Source: Rhizobium sp. RU33A
GTDB taxonomy: Bacteria > Pseudomonadota > Alphaproteobacteria > Rhizobiales > Rhizobiaceae
NCBI RefSeq assembly: GCF_900156055.1
Contig: NZ_FTMQ01000002.1
Coordinates: 558,001-622,000, forward strand
Length of the DNA stretch: 64,000 nucleotides
Direction of reading: 5' to 3'
In this document: positions 18,919 to 28,109 of the stretch, piece after piece
How positions within the stretch are numbered: the stretch's first letter is position 1
Layout: each line of letters starts with the position of its first letter
The notes under the pieces: generated by a model
Seen by the model: only the letters and a program-made list of their open reading frames with translations
Told to the model about the DNA's origin: nothing
The model's database searches: none
Translations under genes and position numbers: made by a program

Positions 18919-19911
18919 ATGAAGCTCACACTTGTAGAAGCCGAGGCGCTGGTCGCCGACGCGCTGAACCGTTCTGGCGTGGATGAAACCAATGCGCGAT
19001 CCGTGGCCCGTGCGCTTGTGGCCGCCGAAGCCGCCGGACAAGGCGGTCACGGCTTGCGCCGGGTCGAGGCCTATAGTTCCCAGGCGCGGGCCGGCAAGGT
19101 GGATGGCTTGGCCAAGCCGCAGGCGTCGCGACCAAGGCCGGGCGTCGTCGCCATCGATGCGATGAACGGCTACGCCTATCCGGCGCTCGATCTTGCCGTC
19201 GAGATGTTGCCCGGCATCGCGCGCGAGCAGGGTATTGCGATCGCCACCATTTACCGCTCGCACCATGCCGGTGTGATGGGGCTGACGGTCGGGCGTTTCG
19301 CAGAGCGCGGGCTGGCGGCGCTGATGTTTGCCAATGCCCCGGCCTCCATGGCCCCTTGGGGCGGCAACAAGGCGCTTTACGGCACCAACCCCATTGCCTT
19401 TGCCGTGCCGATCGAGGATGGCGAGCCCATTGTCGTCGATCTGGCGCTCTCCAAGGTGGCGCGCGGCAAGATCATGGCGGCGCGGCAAAAGGGCGAGGCC
19501 ATCCCCGATGATTGGGCCTTTGATGCCGATGGCCAGCCGACGACGGACGCCAACCGTGCGATGGACGGCTTCATGGCGCCGCTCGGCGGTGCGAAGGGAG
19601 CAGCGCTTGCGATGATGGTCGAGATTCTCTCGGCGGGCCTGATCGGTGCCAACTACGCTTTCGAGGCCTCGTCCCTGTTCGACGACAAGGGGCCGCCCGT
19701 GGCGCTCGGCCAGACGATCATCGCCATCGATCCAACGGCGACAGGTGGCCCTGGCGTCTTCTCTCGGCTGGCGCTGCTGGCGGATGAAATCGGGGCGCAG
19801 GAAGGCGCGCGCATTCCCGGGCGGCGCGGGCAGGGACTGGCTCGTGTCGCCGAAGCCGAAGGCGTCGTGATCGACGACGACGTGGTCGCGGCCATCCGGG
19901 CGATCGCCTGA
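18919..19911 (+). CDS. Ldh-family (malate/L-lactate/sulfolactate-type) dehydrogenase
   Basis: This 330-residue NAD(P)-dependent enzyme has the family N-terminus (LVEAEALVADALNRSGV), the catalytic HGLRRVEAY and SHHAGVMG histidines, and the cofactor region APWGGNKALYGTNPIAFAVP. Members reduce 2-keto acids or cyclic imino acids. The ATG at 18919 is chosen because it begins the conserved N-terminus; earlier in-frame codons lie inside the aldolase gene. Pairing with the aldolase suggests that a hydroxy-keto acid is made or used, with the product feeding pyruvate-level metabolism. Confidence 0.87.
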   Translation: MKLTLVEAEALVADALNRSGVDETNARSVARALVAAEAAGQGGHGLRRVEAYSSQARAGKVDGLAKPQASRPRPGVVAIDAMNGYAYPALDLAVEMLPGIAREQGIAIATIYRSHHAGVMGLTVGRFAERGLAALMFANAPASMAPWGGNKALYGTNPIAFAVPIEDGEPIVVDLALSKVARGKIMAARQKGEAIPDDWAFDADGQPTTDANRAMDGFMAPLGGAKGAALAMMVEILSAGLIGANYAFEASSLFDDKGPPVALGQTIIAIDPTATGGPGVFSRLALLADEIGAQEGARIPGRRGQGLARVAEAEGVVIDDDVVAAIRAIA

Positions 19912-19931
19912 CGGGACATGACGATCTTTAG

Positions 19932-21269
19932 CTATTCGAAATCAGCGCGGTTGATGCCGTGGCGTTGGAGCTTGTCGTAGAAGGTCTTGCGCGGAATGCC
20001 GAGCGTCTCGATCGTAGAGCGCACGTCGCCCTTCGTCGACCGCAGTGCTTCGCGGATCAGCTCAGCCTCGTGGCGTTCCATCTGCTCAGGCAGGGTGAGG
20101 CCCGGTGCGGGTGTCCCTGACGTCTGTTTCGGCGGCGGCGTAATGCCAAGCACGACACGCTCGGCAAAATGCGAGAGCTCGCGGACATTACCCGGCCATT
20201 CGTGGCTCTCCAGATGTCGGCGCACCTCGGTCGTCATGACCGGTATGTCGCGGCGGAAGCGTCCGGCGGCGCGAGTCATGAAGTGGGCAAAGAGCAGCGG
20301 GATGTCAGCGCGGCGTTCGCGAAGCGGCGGGATCGAGATCGTCACGACATTCAGGCGATAATAGAGGTCCTCGCGGAATTCGCCGCGCTCGGCCGGGTTA
20401 CCGAGATCGACTTTGGCGGCGGCGACGACGCGCAGATCCACGGGCCTCACCACGTTGGTGCCGAGCGGGCTTACCTCGCGCATCTCCAGAACCCGCAGCA
20501 TTTTCACCTGGGTGGAAAGCGGCATGCTCTCGATCTCGTCGAGAAACAGCGTGCCGCCGCTCGCATGTTCGATCCGGCCGATCCGCTTCTTCTGGGCGCC
20601 GGTGAAAGCGCCCGGCTCGTGGCCGAAGAGTTCGCTTTCGATGACGGTCTCTGGAAGTGCGCCGCAATTCAGCGCCACGAAATTGCCGCGGGCGCGGCGG
20701 CTCCACCGGTGCAGCAGAGTCGCCACCACTTCTTTGCCGCTGCCGGTTTCGCCTGCGATCAGCACGTCGACATCGGTGTCCGCGATCTGGCGCAGCGTCT
20801 GGCGCAGATGCTCCATGGCCGGCGTCTGGCCGATCAGCGGCAGATCGTCGGGTGTGGCCGTGGCCGCCTCACGCAGGCGGCGGTTTTCGAGAACCAGCCG
20901 ACGTTTTTCGGCGGCCCGGGCAACGCTCTGCACGAGCCGATCGGCGGGGAAGGGTTTGGCGATGAAGTCGTAGGCGCCGTCGTGGAGGGCATTTACGGCC
21001 ATGTCGACGTCACCGTGTCCGGTGATCAGCAGGACCGGCAGATCCGGATCGAGGCTCTGGATACGGGCGAAGAGTTCCAGCCCGTCCATGCCGGCCATGC
21101 GGATGTCGGTGACGACGACAGCCTCGCTGTCCCGCGACAGCTGCGCCAGTGCCTGGGCAGCGGCGCCGAAATCGCGCACGGCATATCCGGCCAGCTCCAG
21201 AGTCTGGCGCGTGGCGCGGCGCAAAGCCTGGTCGTCGTCGACAAGGATGATCTCGATGCCGTTGCTCAT
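19932..21269 (-). CDS. dctD: C4-dicarboxylate response regulator DctD
   Basis: A 445-residue NtrC-type activator. Residues 1-120 are a receiver domain with the phosphate aspartate in [13 protein letters not shown]. The AAA+ domain has Walker A GETGSGKE and the sigma-54 contact loop GAFTGA, and a Fis-type helix-turn-helix closes the protein ([19 protein letters not shown]). It is expected to activate dctA with sigma-54 RNA polymerase. Its start overlaps the dctB stop by four bases (ATGA). Phosphorylation by DctB is family knowledge; the adjacent dctA promoter supports it here. Confidence 0.95.
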   Translation of the reverse strand: MSNGIEIILVDDDQALRRATRQTLELAGYAVRDFGAAAQALAQLSRDSEAVVVTDIRMAGMDGLELFARIQSLDPDLPVLLITGHGDVDMAVNALHDGAYDFIAKPFPADRLVQSVARAAEKRRLVLENRRLREAATATPDDLPLIGQTPAMEHLRQTLRQIADTDVDVLIAGETGSGKEVVATLLHRWSRRARGNFVALNCGALPETVIESELFGHEPGAFTGAQKKRIGRIEHASGGTLFLDEIESMPLSTQVKMLRVLEMREVSPLGTNVVRPVDLRVVAAAKVDLGNPAERGEFREDLYYRLNVVTISIPPLRERRADIPLLFAHFMTRAAGRFRRDIPVMTTEVRRHLESHEWPGNVRELSHFAERVVLGITPPPKQTSGTPAPGLTLPEQMERHEAELIREALRSTKGDVRSTIETLGIPRKTFYDKLQRHGINRADFE

Positions 21270-23098
21270 GCCCGTGCCCTCTTGAAGGTGATGGTGAAGG
21301 TGGTGCCTGCAGCGCTGGTTTCGACCGAAAGCCGGCCGCCGTATTCAGTGACGATGTCACGGGCGATCACGAGGCCCAGGCCGAGCCCTGCCTCCTTGGA
21401 GGTGGTGAAAGGTATGAACAGGTTGTCCCTAACGTGAGCCGGTAGGCCGGGGCCAGTATCGCTGAGGGCAAGATCGAGCTCGTCGTCGGTGAGGCGCGTC
21501 AGCTCAATGGTGATCGCGCCATTTGCTTTGCCTTCAATAGCTTCGAGCGCATTCTGCAGGAGGTTGATCAGAACCTGTTCAAGGCGGATGCGCTGGCCGA
21601 GCACCTGGAGATCGGGGGGGACGTCGCCAATGGTGAGGCGATCGAAGCTGCCGGCAAAGCGGCTCTTGAGCAGGAAGAGGGCGCCGTCGATCGCGGCCTT
21701 GAGTTCGACGGGCTCGGCCGCCTGCCGGCCCTTGCGGGCAAGCCCCTTCAATTCGCCGGTGATCGCGCCGATGCGGTCGGTGAGCTCCGCGATCAGCCCA
21801 AGATTCTCTTTTGCCGTCTCTGCCTTGCCTCGATCGAGGAAGGCTTTGGCATTGTCGGCATAGGCCCGGATGGTGGCCACGGGCTGGTTGATCTCATGCG
21901 CCACGCCGGCTGCTACCTGGCCGAGGATCGCCAGACGGTTGGCCTGGACGAGATCCTGCTGCACGCCTTGCAGGCGGATGTCGGTTGCGTGGTGCTCGGC
22001 GATCTCGGCCTCAAGGCGGTCGCGGGCTTCGGTGAGTTCTGCCGTGCGCAGGGTCACCTGACGTTCAAGTTCCGCCTGCGCGGCCTTCGCCTCTGCTGTG
22101 CGGCGGGCAGCACGACCGCTGCGATAGAGGAAAAAGCCAGCCGCGGCGAGCAAGGGCAGGCCAAACGCGACCGCAGTGGTGCGCCCCTGCAAGGTGCCGG
22201 CATCCATCGCTGCTGCGGCGGGCGCCAGCAGGTGCAAGGTCCAGGGCGTGCCGGGCACCGGCAGGGTCTCAGCGACATGCGGCTGGCGTGGAAGAGCGCC
22301 GGAGGTGTCGGTCGCCACCATCGTGTGTCCGTCAAGGTCGAAGAGCGACCAGATCGGGACTGGCAAAAGCGGGGCTTCGCCAAATTGCAGGCTGTCGCGG
22401 ATTGCCAGCCGATCTTGCTGCGGGATGTCGGTGATGGTGAAAAAGCGCCAGTCCGGACGGCTGGTGATCAGGACGATGCCTCTGGTGTCGGTGACATAGG
22501 TCGGGCGCCCGGACCGCTGCCAGTCCTGCTCCAGCTCGTTGAACTCGACCTTGACGACGACGACGCCCAGCGGCTTACCGGCAGCGTCATCGACGCGGCG
22601 GGAAAGGTAGAGCCCCGGCCTGCGGCTGACATTGCCCAGCGCATATTGTTCGGCCGTGCCGCTCGCCATCGCCCCGGTGAAGTATTCGCGGAAGGCATAG
22701 TTGCTGCCGACGAAGCTGTCGGGCTGACGGAAGTTGCTGGCGGCGATCGTCAATCCCTCGGTGTTGACGACATAGATCACGGATGCGCCGGTTCCCGAGT
22801 GCAGGGCCTCCAGCTTTTCGTTCAGGCGGTTGACGCTGCCGGGGCCGGGTGTCTGCAATGTGTCGGCCAGTTCGGCGTCCGTGCCCAGCACGTAGGGCAG
22901 GGTGCGTGACCGGTCGAGCACGGCAATCAACAATGCGCGCTTCAGCTCCGCGTCGGTCTGCGCGTCTTCTGCCACCTTGTTCAGAGCCAGGATCTTGCCC
23001 CTCTCGCCGGCGTAGAACAATGCGAGGCCTGACAGCAGAACTGCCACAACGGCACAAATGAGCCAGAGTGTGCGACTTGAGCTTCGAAAGGGCGGCAT
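21266..23098 (-). CDS. dctB: C4-dicarboxylate sensor histidine kinase DctB
   Basis: A 610-residue inner-membrane kinase. It has one helix at residues 11-30, a long periplasmic double-PAS sensor domain, a second helix near 295, a coiled-coil linker, the phospho-acceptor motif [18 protein letters not shown] and a GHKL ATPase ending with DTGPGLP and GLGLGL. It would sense succinate, malate or fumarate outside the membrane and phosphorylate DctD. The ATG at 23098 is preferred because it starts just before the first helix. It is divergent from dctA. Confidence 0.95.
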   Translation of the reverse strand: MPPFRSSSRTLWLICAVVAVLLSGLALFYAGERGKILALNKVAEDAQTDAELKRALLIAVLDRSRTLPYVLGTDAELADTLQTPGPGSVNRLNEKLEALHSGTGASVIYVVNTEGLTIAASNFRQPDSFVGSNYAFREYFTGAMASGTAEQYALGNVSRRPGLYLSRRVDDAAGKPLGVVVVKVEFNELEQDWQRSGRPTYVTDTRGIVLITSRPDWRFFTITDIPQQDRLAIRDSLQFGEAPLLPVPIWSLFDLDGHTMVATDTSGALPRQPHVAETLPVPGTPWTLHLLAPAAAAMDAGTLQGRTTAVAFGLPLLAAAGFFLYRSGRAARRTAEAKAAQAELERQVTLRTAELTEARDRLEAEIAEHHATDIRLQGVQQDLVQANRLAILGQVAAGVAHEINQPVATIRAYADNAKAFLDRGKAETAKENLGLIAELTDRIGAITGELKGLARKGRQAAEPVELKAAIDGALFLLKSRFAGSFDRLTIGDVPPDLQVLGQRIRLEQVLINLLQNALEAIEGKANGAITIELTRLTDDELDLALSDTGPGLPAHVRDNLFIPFTTSKEAGLGLGLVIARDIVTEYGGRLSVETSAAGTTFTITFKRARA

Positions 23099-23118
23099 CA
23101 CGTGTGTAGGTCCTGGTA

Positions 23119-23205
23119 AGGTGTGCGGTAGATCGCATCCTAACATATCAAGTCTGTGCGGAATACCGCACGTCTTGATTCAGTGAATCAAGTCTGTATG
23201 CGGAT
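23119..23205 (+). promoter_or_regulatory. Putative DctD upstream activator sites
   Basis: Three similar elements lie upstream of the dctA sigma-54 promoter. The central one has core GTGCGG-AATA-CCGCAC (23156-23171) inside wider TCAAG...CTTGA arms (23148-23178). TCAAGTCTGT...GCGG recurs 40 bp downstream (23188-23203), and GTGTGCGGT occurs at 23121-23129. DctD binds tandem dyad sites at dctA in other rhizobia. No footprint can be inferred here. Confidence 0.6.
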
Positions 23206-23247
23206 AAAATCCAGTTCTTTCAGAGTTTTAGATCCATTTCCTCGGTG

Positions 23248-23263
23248 TGGCACGCGCCTTGCT
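23248..23263 (+). promoter_or_regulatory. Sigma-54 promoter of dctA
   Basis: TGGCACG-CGCC-TTGCT matches the RpoN consensus exactly, with GG at 23249-23250 and GC at 23261-23262 (ten-base spacing). A start of transcription is expected near 23273, about 87 bases before the dctA ATG. Confidence 0.9.
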
Positions 23264-23359
23264 AACCTTTGTTCCAAGCGGCCACGCCGCTTCCCAGTCA
23301 GTTGAGCCACCGCCCGGGAGGCCGGAACTCGTTCCGTCAGGGCGACCATGGAGGAAAAC

Positions 23360-24691
23360 ATGCATATCGACACCGCAGAGCACGCGCCCGAGGGCCGGCA
23401 GCCCTTCTATAAGCTTCTCTATGTTCAGGTCCTCGCCGCGATTGTCGCTGGCATCCTGCTCGGCCATTTCTATCCCGAGATCGGCGCACAGCTGAAGCCT
23501 CTGGGTGACGCCTTCATCAAGCTGGTCAAGATGATCATTGCTCCGGTCATCTTCCTGACGGTCGCCACCGGCATTGCCGGCATGAGCGATATGAAGAAGG
23601 TCGGCCGCGTCGCCGGCAAGGCGATGCTCTACTTCTTCACCTTCTCGACGCTTGCGCTCATCGTCGGCCTCGTGGTCGCCAATGTCGTGCAGCCCGGTGC
23701 GGGCATGCATATCGATCCGGCCACGCTCGATGCTGCGGCCGTTGCGACCTATACAGAGAAGGCGCATGACTCGTCGATCACAGGCTTCCTGATGAACATC
23801 ATCCCGACGACGATCGTCGGAGCGTTTGCGGATGGCGATATCCTGCAGGTGCTGTTCTTCTCGATCCTGTTCGGTATTTCGCTGGCGCTTGTCGGCGAGC
23901 GCGGCAAGCCGGTCACCGACTTCCTGCAGGCGGTTATCGCGCCCGTTTTCAAGCTCGTCGCCATCCTGATGAAGGCAGCACCGATCGGTGCCTTTGGCGC
24001 CATGGCCTTCACCATCGGCAAGTATGGCATCGGCTCGGTCACCAATCTCGCCATGCTGATCGGGACCTTCTACATAACGTCCTTCCTGTTCGTGGCGGTC
24101 ATCCTCGGCGCCGTCTGCCGCTACAACGGCTTCTCGATCCTGGCGCTGATCCGCTACATCAAGGAAGAGCTTCTGCTCGTTCTCGGGACGTCGTCGTCGG
24201 AAGCAGCCCTTCCGGGCCTGATGAACAAGATGGAAAAGGCCGGCTGCAAGCGCTCGGTCGTCGGTCTCGTCATCCCGACCGGCTATTCCTTCAACCTCGA
24301 CGGCACGAATATCTACATGACGCTGGCGGCGCTCTTCATCGCCCAGGCGACCGATATCCAGCTGCCGCTCGGCGACCAGATCTTGCTGCTGGCCGTCGCC
24401 ATGCTGAGTTCGAAGGGGGCTGCTGGCATCACCGGCGCTGGATTCATCACGCTGGCTGCGACCCTTTCGGTCGTGCCCGCGGTGCCGGTTGCCGGCATGG
24501 CGCTGATCCTTGGTATCGACCGCTTCATGTCGGAATGCCGGGCGCTCACCAACTTCATCGGCAATGCGGTGGCAACCGTGGTCGTCGCGCGCTGGGAAGG
24601 TGAACTCGACCAGACGCTCTTCCATGCAGCACTCGGTGGCAAGGTCCTCGAAGAGGACGACATCCAGCCGGAACTGCAGCCGGCAGAATAA
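23360..24691 (+). CDS. dctA: C4-dicarboxylate transport protein DctA
   Basis: The 443-residue cation:dicarboxylate symporter has eight transmembrane helices and two re-entrant hairpins. The serine-rich [17 protein letters not shown] hairpin and [13 protein letters not shown] in helix 7 are diagnostic. It takes up succinate, fumarate and malate, which feed nitrogen-fixing bacteroids in symbiotic rhizobia. An in-frame ATG at 23348 lies within the ribosome-site sequence; the ATG at 23360 is spaced correctly from GGAGG. The sigma-54 promoter and DctD-like sites lie upstream. A strong terminator follows. Confidence 0.96.
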   Translation: MHIDTAEHAPEGRQPFYKLLYVQVLAAIVAGILLGHFYPEIGAQLKPLGDAFIKLVKMIIAPVIFLTVATGIAGMSDMKKVGRVAGKAMLYFFTFSTLALIVGLVVANVVQPGAGMHIDPATLDAAAVATYTEKAHDSSITGFLMNIIPTTIVGAFADGDILQVLFFSILFGISLALVGERGKPVTDFLQAVIAPVFKLVAILMKAAPIGAFGAMAFTIGKYGIGSVTNLAMLIGTFYITSFLFVAVILGAVCRYNGFSILALIRYIKEELLLVLGTSSSEAALPGLMNKMEKAGCKRSVVGLVIPTGYSFNLDGTNIYMTLAALFIAQATDIQLPLGDQILLLAVAMLSSKGAAGITGAGFITLAATLSVVPAVPVAGMALILGIDRFMSECRALTNFIGNAVATVVVARWEGELDQTLFHAALGGKVLEEDDIQPELQPAE

Positions 24692-24727
24692 TACTTCCGC
24701 GCCGACCCAAGACGGCGATCGGAACTG

Positions 24728-24766
24728 AAGCGCGGCCCGGTATTCATCGGGCCGCGCTTTTTGTTT
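24728..24766 (+). terminator. Rho-independent terminator of dctA
   Basis: AGCGCGGCCCG-GTATTCAT-CGGGCCGCGCT followed by TTTTGTTT; 11-bp stem. It lies between convergent genes. Confidence 0.9.
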
Positions 24767-24770
24767 GCCT

Positions 24771-25079
24771 CTACTCGGCGGCGATGATGTGGAATTCGGG
24801 CGGCTGTGCCGGGTTCTGCGCCTTGCTCATCAAGTAGATCAGACAGCTCGTCCGAAGCAGGGATGCAAAGTTCGAAACCGAACCGTTGATCTCCAGTGCT
24901 TCGTCGTGGAGCGTCGACAGGAAGCGGGATGTCGAGAAATTCTGGCTGGCTGCGATCTCGTCGATCAGCACCCAGAAGGCGGCTTCAAGCTGGATGCTGG
25001 TGGAATGACCACCGATGCGGACGGAGCGGTTCACCGCGCGATATCGGCCCGGGTCCTGTCCTGCGAAGACTTCACACAT
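24771..25079 (-). CDS. Ribbon-helix-helix domain protein
   Basis: A 102-residue protein has an N-terminal RHH_4-type segment (NRSVRIGGHSTSIQLEAAFWVLIDEIAAS) whose first strand would contact DNA as a dimer; the rest, ISTSRFL-like helices and YLMSKAQNP, is less conserved. It may be a DNA-binding regulator. The gene is monocistronic and convergent with dctA. Its target is not known, and no toxin partner lies beside it. Confidence 0.75.
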   Translation of the reverse strand: MCEVFAGQDPGRYRAVNRSVRIGGHSTSIQLEAAFWVLIDEIAASQNFSTSRFLSTLHDEALEINGSVSNFASLLRTSCLIYLMSKAQNPAQPPEFHIIAAE

Positions 25080-25312
25080 GGCATGCTCCTCCCTGGTTTT
25101 CGTTTCTTAGGTTTTCGGTCTTTTGGGGCATTATGTTGCGCGCCGCAGCTCTGGTCAATTTCCGTCTTTCCTAAACTGCCTCGCCCGGCTGCGAAGAATG
25201 GCCACATCTGCCGGCGAAAAAAATCGGCTGCGGTAATGGGCTGCTACCAGCCGTCCGGAAAATAGCGACATCCTCTCTGCATGACATCTGTCAGCATGCG
25301 AGGAACAGCCCA

Positions 25313-25708
25313 TTGGCCAAAATGATCCATTCGATGATCCGAGTTCTGGAAGAGGTCCGATCCGTTTCCTTCTACGTGCAGGCATTCGGTCTGGAAGTCG
25401 CAGAACGTCTCGATTTCGAGACCTTCACCCTGATCTATCTCAGCAATGCGGAGAGCGAGTTCGAGCTTGAACTCACGGTCAACAAGGGCCGCGAGGAGGC
25501 CTATGACCTTGGGACCGGCTACGGCCATCTTGCGGTCAGCGTCTCGGACCTCGACGCCGAACACAAGCGGTTGACGGATCTCGGCCTTAACCCGGGCAAG
25601 ATCGTCGAGTTCAACCGCGACGGGGCGCTGCTTGCCCGCTTCTTCTTCATCACCGATCCCGATGGCTACAAGATCGAGGTCCTGCAGCGGCACGGACGGT
25701 ACAAATGA
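25313..25708 (+). CDS. VOC-family lactoylglutathione lyase-like protein
   Basis: The 131-residue protein matches glyoxalase I-type VOC enzymes that isomerise the methylglyoxal-glutathione hemithioacetal. Metal-ligand positions occur in IHSMIRV, FELELTVN, YGHLAVSV and YKIEVLQ. Translation probably begins at a TTG codon (25313), since AGGAA is nine bases before it and the family N-terminus MAKMIHSMIRV is then complete; the ATG at 25322 is less well placed. It is unlinked to genes of known pathway here. Confidence 0.82.
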   Translation: MAKMIHSMIRVLEEVRSVSFYVQAFGLEVAERLDFETFTLIYLSNAESEFELELTVNKGREEAYDLGTGYGHLAVSVSDLDAEHKRLTDLGLNPGKIVEFNRDGALLARFFFITDPDGYKIEVLQRHGRYK

Positions 25709-25831
25709 TCGTATGGCCGGGGGAAGAGGAGCCCTCGGTCGTATGTTTTCGCAGCCGGCGGGCGCGGCAGCGCGCCTTCCAAGGGTGACGGCAAAACGCC
25801 GTTGCGCATCATCTCATGGGAGGAGAATGAC

Positions 25832-26362
25832 GTGGTTACGATACTCGACAAGACCGGGGGCATGTCCCGTCGCCAGCTTCTGAAGACCGGTGCGGCGAGT
25901 GCCGTGCTGATGATTACGGGCACTGCCGTAATCTGTCCCGACCAGGCCTGGGGCCTGGAGGCGACAGCCCTGAAGCCGGATACGCTCGCGACGCTCATCA
26001 AGATGGCGCGTGACGTCTACCCGCATGACCAGCTCGCCGAACGCTTCTATGCGGCAGCCGTCAAGGGGCAGGACACGATGGCGGGCAAGGACGAGAAGCA
26101 CAAGGCGCTGATCGAGGACGGCATCGCCGATCTCGACAAACGCGCCGGTGCCGGCGGCTATCGCGGCCTTGGCTGGGAGGATGATCGCGTGGCGATCCTG
26201 CGCGACATCGAAACGACGCCCTTCTTCCAGGCGGTGCGCGGCGACCTCGTGGTCAGCCTCTATAACCAGAAGGAGATCTGGCCGATCTTCGGCTACGAGG
26301 GCGAGTCCTATTCCAAGGGCGGCTATATCGAGCGCGGGTTCGACGACATCACCTGGCTCTGA
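25832..26362 (+). CDS. Tat-exported subunit of a GMC dehydrogenase (gluconate 2-dehydrogenase subunit 3-like)
   Basis: This 176-residue protein has a twin-arginine signal (SRRQLLKTGAASAVL) and a helical domain containing YPHDQLAERFYAAAV and YNQKEIWPIFGYEGESY, as in the small third subunit of membrane-linked gluconate/fructose dehydrogenases. A GTG at 25832 is chosen because GGGAGGAGA lies six bases ahead; ATG and TTG alternatives lack it. The GMC oxidoreductase follows 98 bases downstream. Tat export would carry the folded partner across the membrane, a known mechanism for this family. Confidence 0.82.
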   Translation: MVTILDKTGGMSRRQLLKTGAASAVLMITGTAVICPDQAWGLEATALKPDTLATLIKMARDVYPHDQLAERFYAAAVKGQDTMAGKDEKHKALIEDGIADLDKRAGAGGYRGLGWEDDRVAILRDIETTPFFQAVRGDLVVSLYNQKEIWPIFGYEGESYSKGGYIERGFDDITWL

Positions 26363-26460
26363 GCTACCCCAGACACGCATTCATCGTCGCCGGAAGGAGG
26401 CCCATCGCGGATGGGAACGGCGGCGCTTACCCAAATTGACCGATTTCCCGGGAGGAAAAC

Positions 26461-28032
26461 ATGGCAGCACCCTATGATCTCAACGACGACAGCGTGGTCG
26501 TCATCATCGGTTCCGGTGCAGGCGGCGGCACGCTCGCCAACGAGCTTGCCCAGAAGGGCATCGACGTGGTCGTGCTCGAAGCCGGTGCCCGCATCGAACA
26601 TGAAGACTTCATTAACGACGAATGGGAGAGTTTCTCCCAGCTCGCCTGGCTCGACAACCGCACCACCGGTGGCGGCTGGAGAGTGTCCAAGGACTTCCCC
26701 AACCTGCCGGCCTGGATCGTCAAGGCCGTCGGCGGCACCACCACCCACTGGGCCGGTGCCTCGCTGCGAATCCAGGAGCACGAGTTCAAGACGCTCACCC
26801 ATTACGGCAAGGTCGAGGGCGCCAATCTCCTCGACTGGCCGATCACACTCGCCGATCTCGAGCCTTACTATGCCAAGGCCGAAGACAAGATGGGCGTCAC
26901 CCGTACCAATGGGATCGAGGGCCTGCCCGGCAACAACAACTTCAAGATCCTTAAGGCCGGCGCCGACAAGCTGGGTTACAAGGAGTGCCACACCGGCAAC
27001 ATGGCGATCAATTCGGCCGATCGCGATGACCGCATGAGCTGTCAGCAGACCGGCTTCTGCTTCCAGGGCTGCAAGTGGGGCGCAAAGTGGTCGACGCTCT
27101 ACACGGAAATTCCGAAGGGCGAGGCGACCGGCAAGCTCGAAGTCCGGCCGAACTCGCATGTCGTCAAGATCGAGCATGATGACACGGGCAAGGTGACCGC
27201 CGTCGTCTATGCCGACAAGGATGGCAATCTCCAAAGCCAGAAGGCCCGCATCATCTGCGTTGCCGGCAATTCGATCGAAAGCCCGCGCCTGCTGCTCAAC
27301 TCCGCTTCGTCGAAGTTCCCGGATGGCCTCGCCAACTCCTCCGGCCAGGTCGGCAAGAACTACATGCGTCATACGACCGGCTCGGTCTATGCCGTCTTCG
27401 ACAAGCCGGTGCATTTCTATCGCGGCACGACCATGGCCGGGATCATCCAGGACGAGGCACGTCACGATCCGTCACGCGGCTTCGTCGGTGGCTATGAACT
27501 TGAGACGCTGGCGCTCGGCGTGCCCTTCATGGCGGCCTTCCTCGATCCGGGTGGCTGGGGCCGCTCGTTTGCCTCGGCCATGGACCAGTATGCCAATATG
27601 GCGGGTCTCTGGATCGTCGGCGAGGACATGCCGCAGGAGCAGAATGCCGTGAAGCTGCATGCCGAGCTCAAGGACAAATACGGCATGCCGATCCCGGACG
27701 TCTGGTTTACCGATCATCCGAATGACGAGGCGATGCGCAATCACGCCTACAAGCAGGGCGTGGCCCTCTATGAGGCGGTGGGTGCAACCCGTGCCTTCCC
27801 GACGCCGCCCTATCCGTCGACCCACAATCTCGGCACCAACCGCATGAGCGAGAAAGCCCAGGACGGTGTTGTCAACAAGTGGGGCCAGACCCACGACATC
27901 AGCAACCTTTTCGTCTCCGATGGCAGCCAGTTCACCACCGGAGCGGCCGAAAATCCGACCCTGACGATCGTCTCTCTTGCGATCCGCCAGGCGGATTACA
28001 TCGCCGAGCAGATGGGCCAAGGCACCATCTGA
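26461..28032 (+). CDS. GMC-family FAD oxidoreductase (large subunit)
   Basis: The 523-residue flavoenzyme has the FAD motif IIGSGAGGGTLANELAQKG, the family signature TTHWAGASLR, and a C-terminal NPTLTIVSLAIRQ segment. It resembles gluconate 2-dehydrogenase/sugar dehydrogenase large subunits that pass electrons to a cytochrome. GGGAGGAAAAC precedes the ATG. No cytochrome c subunit gene follows; the next gene is on the opposite strand after a terminator, so electrons must leave through another acceptor. The sugar or alcohol is unknown. Confidence 0.87.
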   Translation: MAAPYDLNDDSVVVIIGSGAGGGTLANELAQKGIDVVVLEAGARIEHEDFINDEWESFSQLAWLDNRTTGGGWRVSKDFPNLPAWIVKAVGGTTTHWAGASLRIQEHEFKTLTHYGKVEGANLLDWPITLADLEPYYAKAEDKMGVTRTNGIEGLPGNNNFKILKAGADKLGYKECHTGNMAINSADRDDRMSCQQTGFCFQGCKWGAKWSTLYTEIPKGEATGKLEVRPNSHVVKIEHDDTGKVTAVVYADKDGNLQSQKARIICVAGNSIESPRLLLNSASSKFPDGLANSSGQVGKNYMRHTTGSVYAVFDKPVHFYRGTTMAGIIQDEARHDPSRGFVGGYELETLALGVPFMAAFLDPGGWGRSFASAMDQYANMAGLWIVGEDMPQEQNAVKLHAELKDKYGMPIPDVWFTDHPNDEAMRNHAYKQGVALYEAVGATRAFPTPPYPSTHNLGTNRMSEKAQDGVVNKWGQTHDISNLFVSDGSQFTTGAAENPTLTIVSLAIRQADYIAEQMGQGTI

Positions 28033-28054
28033 GCGGCGGAACTACCTCCCTCTT

Positions 28055-28093
28055 GCGGGCAGCGATCGCGACGAGCGGTCCTGCCCGCTTTTT
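28055..28093 (+). terminator. Rho-independent terminator of the GMC operon
   Basis: GCGGGCAG...CTGCCCGC with an 18-base loop that can pair in part, followed by five T residues, 23 bases after the GMC stop. Confidence 0.75.
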
Positions 28094-28109
28094 CGTGGAG
28101 TGCAGAGCT

